Source of the DNA: Micromonospora purpureochromogenes
GTDB lineage: Bacteria; Actinomycetota; Actinomycetes; Mycobacteriales; Micromonosporaceae
Assembly (NCBI RefSeq): GCF_900091515.1
Contig: NZ_LT607410.1
Span: forward strand, 4,402,001 to 4,466,000
Reading direction: 5' to 3'
DNA: 64,000 nucleotides
Position 1 is the first letter of the stretch; each line of letters starts with the position of its first letter. Below are positions 62,851-64,000 of the stretch, in pieces. The translations under genes and the position numbers were made by a program. Under the pieces are notes generated by a model. That model was not told the origin of the DNA, did not search any database, and saw nothing but the letters and a program-made list of their open reading frames with translations.

Positions 62851-64000
62851 ATGAACGTGCCAAGTGCGACAATGTACCTGGTCTATCCCTTTCGGCACCA
62901 TCTTGACGATCGCGACATCGCGCGGTTCGAACCGTCCCCCTCGTCAGGCTGGCAGCACTGGTTCACCCGTCTGTCCGTAACGGATTTCGCCATCGCCGTC
63001 GACCACTCGTACTCGTTCATACCTCCAGTGAAGGCGATGCTGAACCCGGAGATGTTCGGCCGCGAGCGTGAGCAGCTCGTGGCACAGGGCGTTCCGACGG
63101 CCACCGGCGTGACGGAGGTGCGCCAAGCAATGGCCGCTAACTACTCGGCAAGCGGCAACTGGCGGGAGGCCTATAAGCACCGAGCGGTCCGTCTAACCTG
63201 GAACGCGCCGAGCCTGTGGATCCGGCAACCGCTGGTGCTCGAGACCGACCTGCGCAACACGCTGCGCCGATTCACCTTTCAGGTGCGCTGGGCTGACGCC
63301 TTGATGATGCCGGGTCACATCGGCGCCGTCGTCCTTCGGGTCGACCTAGAAGCGGCAGACTTGGAGGACATCGCATCAGTCACTCGGCACATCAAAAAGA
63401 TCGTCTACCGCCGTCGGCTCACAGTTGGTGTGCCCTCGATCCGGCGACCGGACGGCAGCGTCACCTCTTGGGCGAAGATCTTGGAGTCGCTGCTAGAGGA
63501 CCTGACCCTCGATCGTGGCCCGGTTAGCGTGCTCTCGGAGCTGGAATGGGCCGGCAGCCGGCGGGTGAACTGGCGGCTCGCCGTAATCGTCCGGGCCGAT
63601 CCGCAGAGCAGCCTGCAGTGTTTCACATCCGGTCTGGAGGAGGCGGCATTCTGCATCTCGGTCGGCCGAGGTCCAAAGGAACTGGAAAACCTCCCAGCAC
63701 CTTCGGATCTGCAGCGGCTGCGCGCAAGGAGCGAGCTCCAGCTATGGGAGAGCTGGCTGGCAGTCTACAACTATGACAATCTTGTTTTCGCCGTTGATGC
63801 GCACGATAGACGTCTCGAACAGGAGTTCTTGAACCACTGCGAGAACTTTGAGTACGAGTACTTGACGACGTTCGTCCTAGCTATCGTCCAGCGCTCCATA
63901 TTGGACCTGCTCGCGAGCGACCTAGCGGCCGTCCCCGGCGACCTGCGGCGAGCGATTGATCAGTTGGACAGCATCGAGGGGAAACTAATCCGGTTCAACA
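62851..64000 (+). CDS. Hypothetical protein, partial at the right edge
   Basis: An open frame of at least 383 residues from ATG 62851 (ATG 62872 is the alternative) runs off the window. The first part (MYLVYPFRHHLDDRDIARFEP...) is beta/alpha mixed and has no signal peptide. The last part (HCENFEYEYLTTFVLAIVQRSILDLL) looks like long amphipathic helices and faintly recalls CorA-like cytoplasmic domains. Codon use is less GC-biased than in most genes of the window, which may mean recent transfer. I do not recognise the family. Confidence 0.7.
   Translation, partial: MNVPSATMYLVYPFRHHLDDRDIARFEPSPSSGWQHWFTRLSVTDFAIAVDHSYSFIPPVKAMLNPEMFGREREQLVAQGVPTATGVTEVRQAMAANYSASGNWREAYKHRAVRLTWNAPSLWIRQPLVLETDLRNTLRRFTFQVRWADALMMPGHIGAVVLRVDLEAADLEDIASVTRHIKKIVYRRRLTVGVPSIRRPDGSVTSWAKILESLLEDLTLDRGPVSVLSELEWAGSRRVNWRLAVIVRADPQSSLQCFTSGLEEAAFCISVGRGPKELENLPAPSDLQRLRARSELQLWESWLAVYNYDNLVFAVDAHDRRLEQEFLNHCENFEYEYLTTFVLAIVQRSILDLLASDLAAVPGDLRRAIDQLDSIEGKLIRFN

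Overview
This window is high-GC DNA from an actinomycete. The gene style (GTG/TTG starts, ATGA/GTGA overlaps, XRE-TPR regulators, a Tad pilus locus with a LysM-BTAD protein, FxLD lanthipeptide genes) suggests Micromonosporaceae (Micromonospora or a relative). The genus is inference. I saw no tRNA, rRNA or CRISPR array.

Layout. (1) 1-12.4 kb: a BREX-2 (Pgl) defence island. pglX and pglW lie on the minus strand. A compact three-gene plus-strand module (DUF3696 ABC-type ATPase, TOPRIM-like protein, DUF262 protein) sits between them and looks like a nested second defence system. (2) 12.6-15 kb: an XRE-TPR regulator coupled to an APH-fold kinase. (3) 15.07-18.18 kb: an IS3-type element whose orfA is split by an IS110-family element. 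(4) 18.7-28.0 kb: an FxLD-type class I lanthipeptide cluster with a 52-residue precursor (19399-19557), a full-length LanB, a LanC, a SpaB_C-like/PIMT-like fusion, a TPR protein and two small upstream genes. (5) 28.1-36.3 kb: a second RiPP cluster of the FxsB/Haa cyclophane type (NB-ARC/TPR protein, 46-residue precursor, radical SAM/SPASM maturase, GNAT). It is inactivated by two unrelated ISs. One is an IS5-like unit that carries a methyltransferase passenger between near-identical inverted left ends. The other is an ISAs1-like element with a 10-bp target duplication. Removing either one restores the reading frame. (6) 36.5-38.7 kb: lipoprotein, DUF1023 hydrolase (frameshifted) and WXG100-like protein. 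(7) 39.0-44.2 kb: a two-gene pseudokinase/SF1-helicase plus PLD-like module resembling type I Mokosh, with degenerate kinase and PLD residues. (8) 44.6-57.7 kb: a long minus-strand Tad/Flp pilus operon. (9) 58.2-62.2 kb: a plus-strand operon with XRE regulator, ImmA/IrrE protease, MAB_1171c-type membrane protein, DUF2236 oxygenase and prepilin peptidase. The peptidase probably serves the Tad system. (10) 62.85 kb to the end: a partial unknown gene.

Three genes (near 38.22, 45.43 and 49.57 kb) each need exactly one single-base indel to read through. This points to sequence error as readily as to real pseudogenes. An in-frame TAG also interrupts the partial gene at the left edge.
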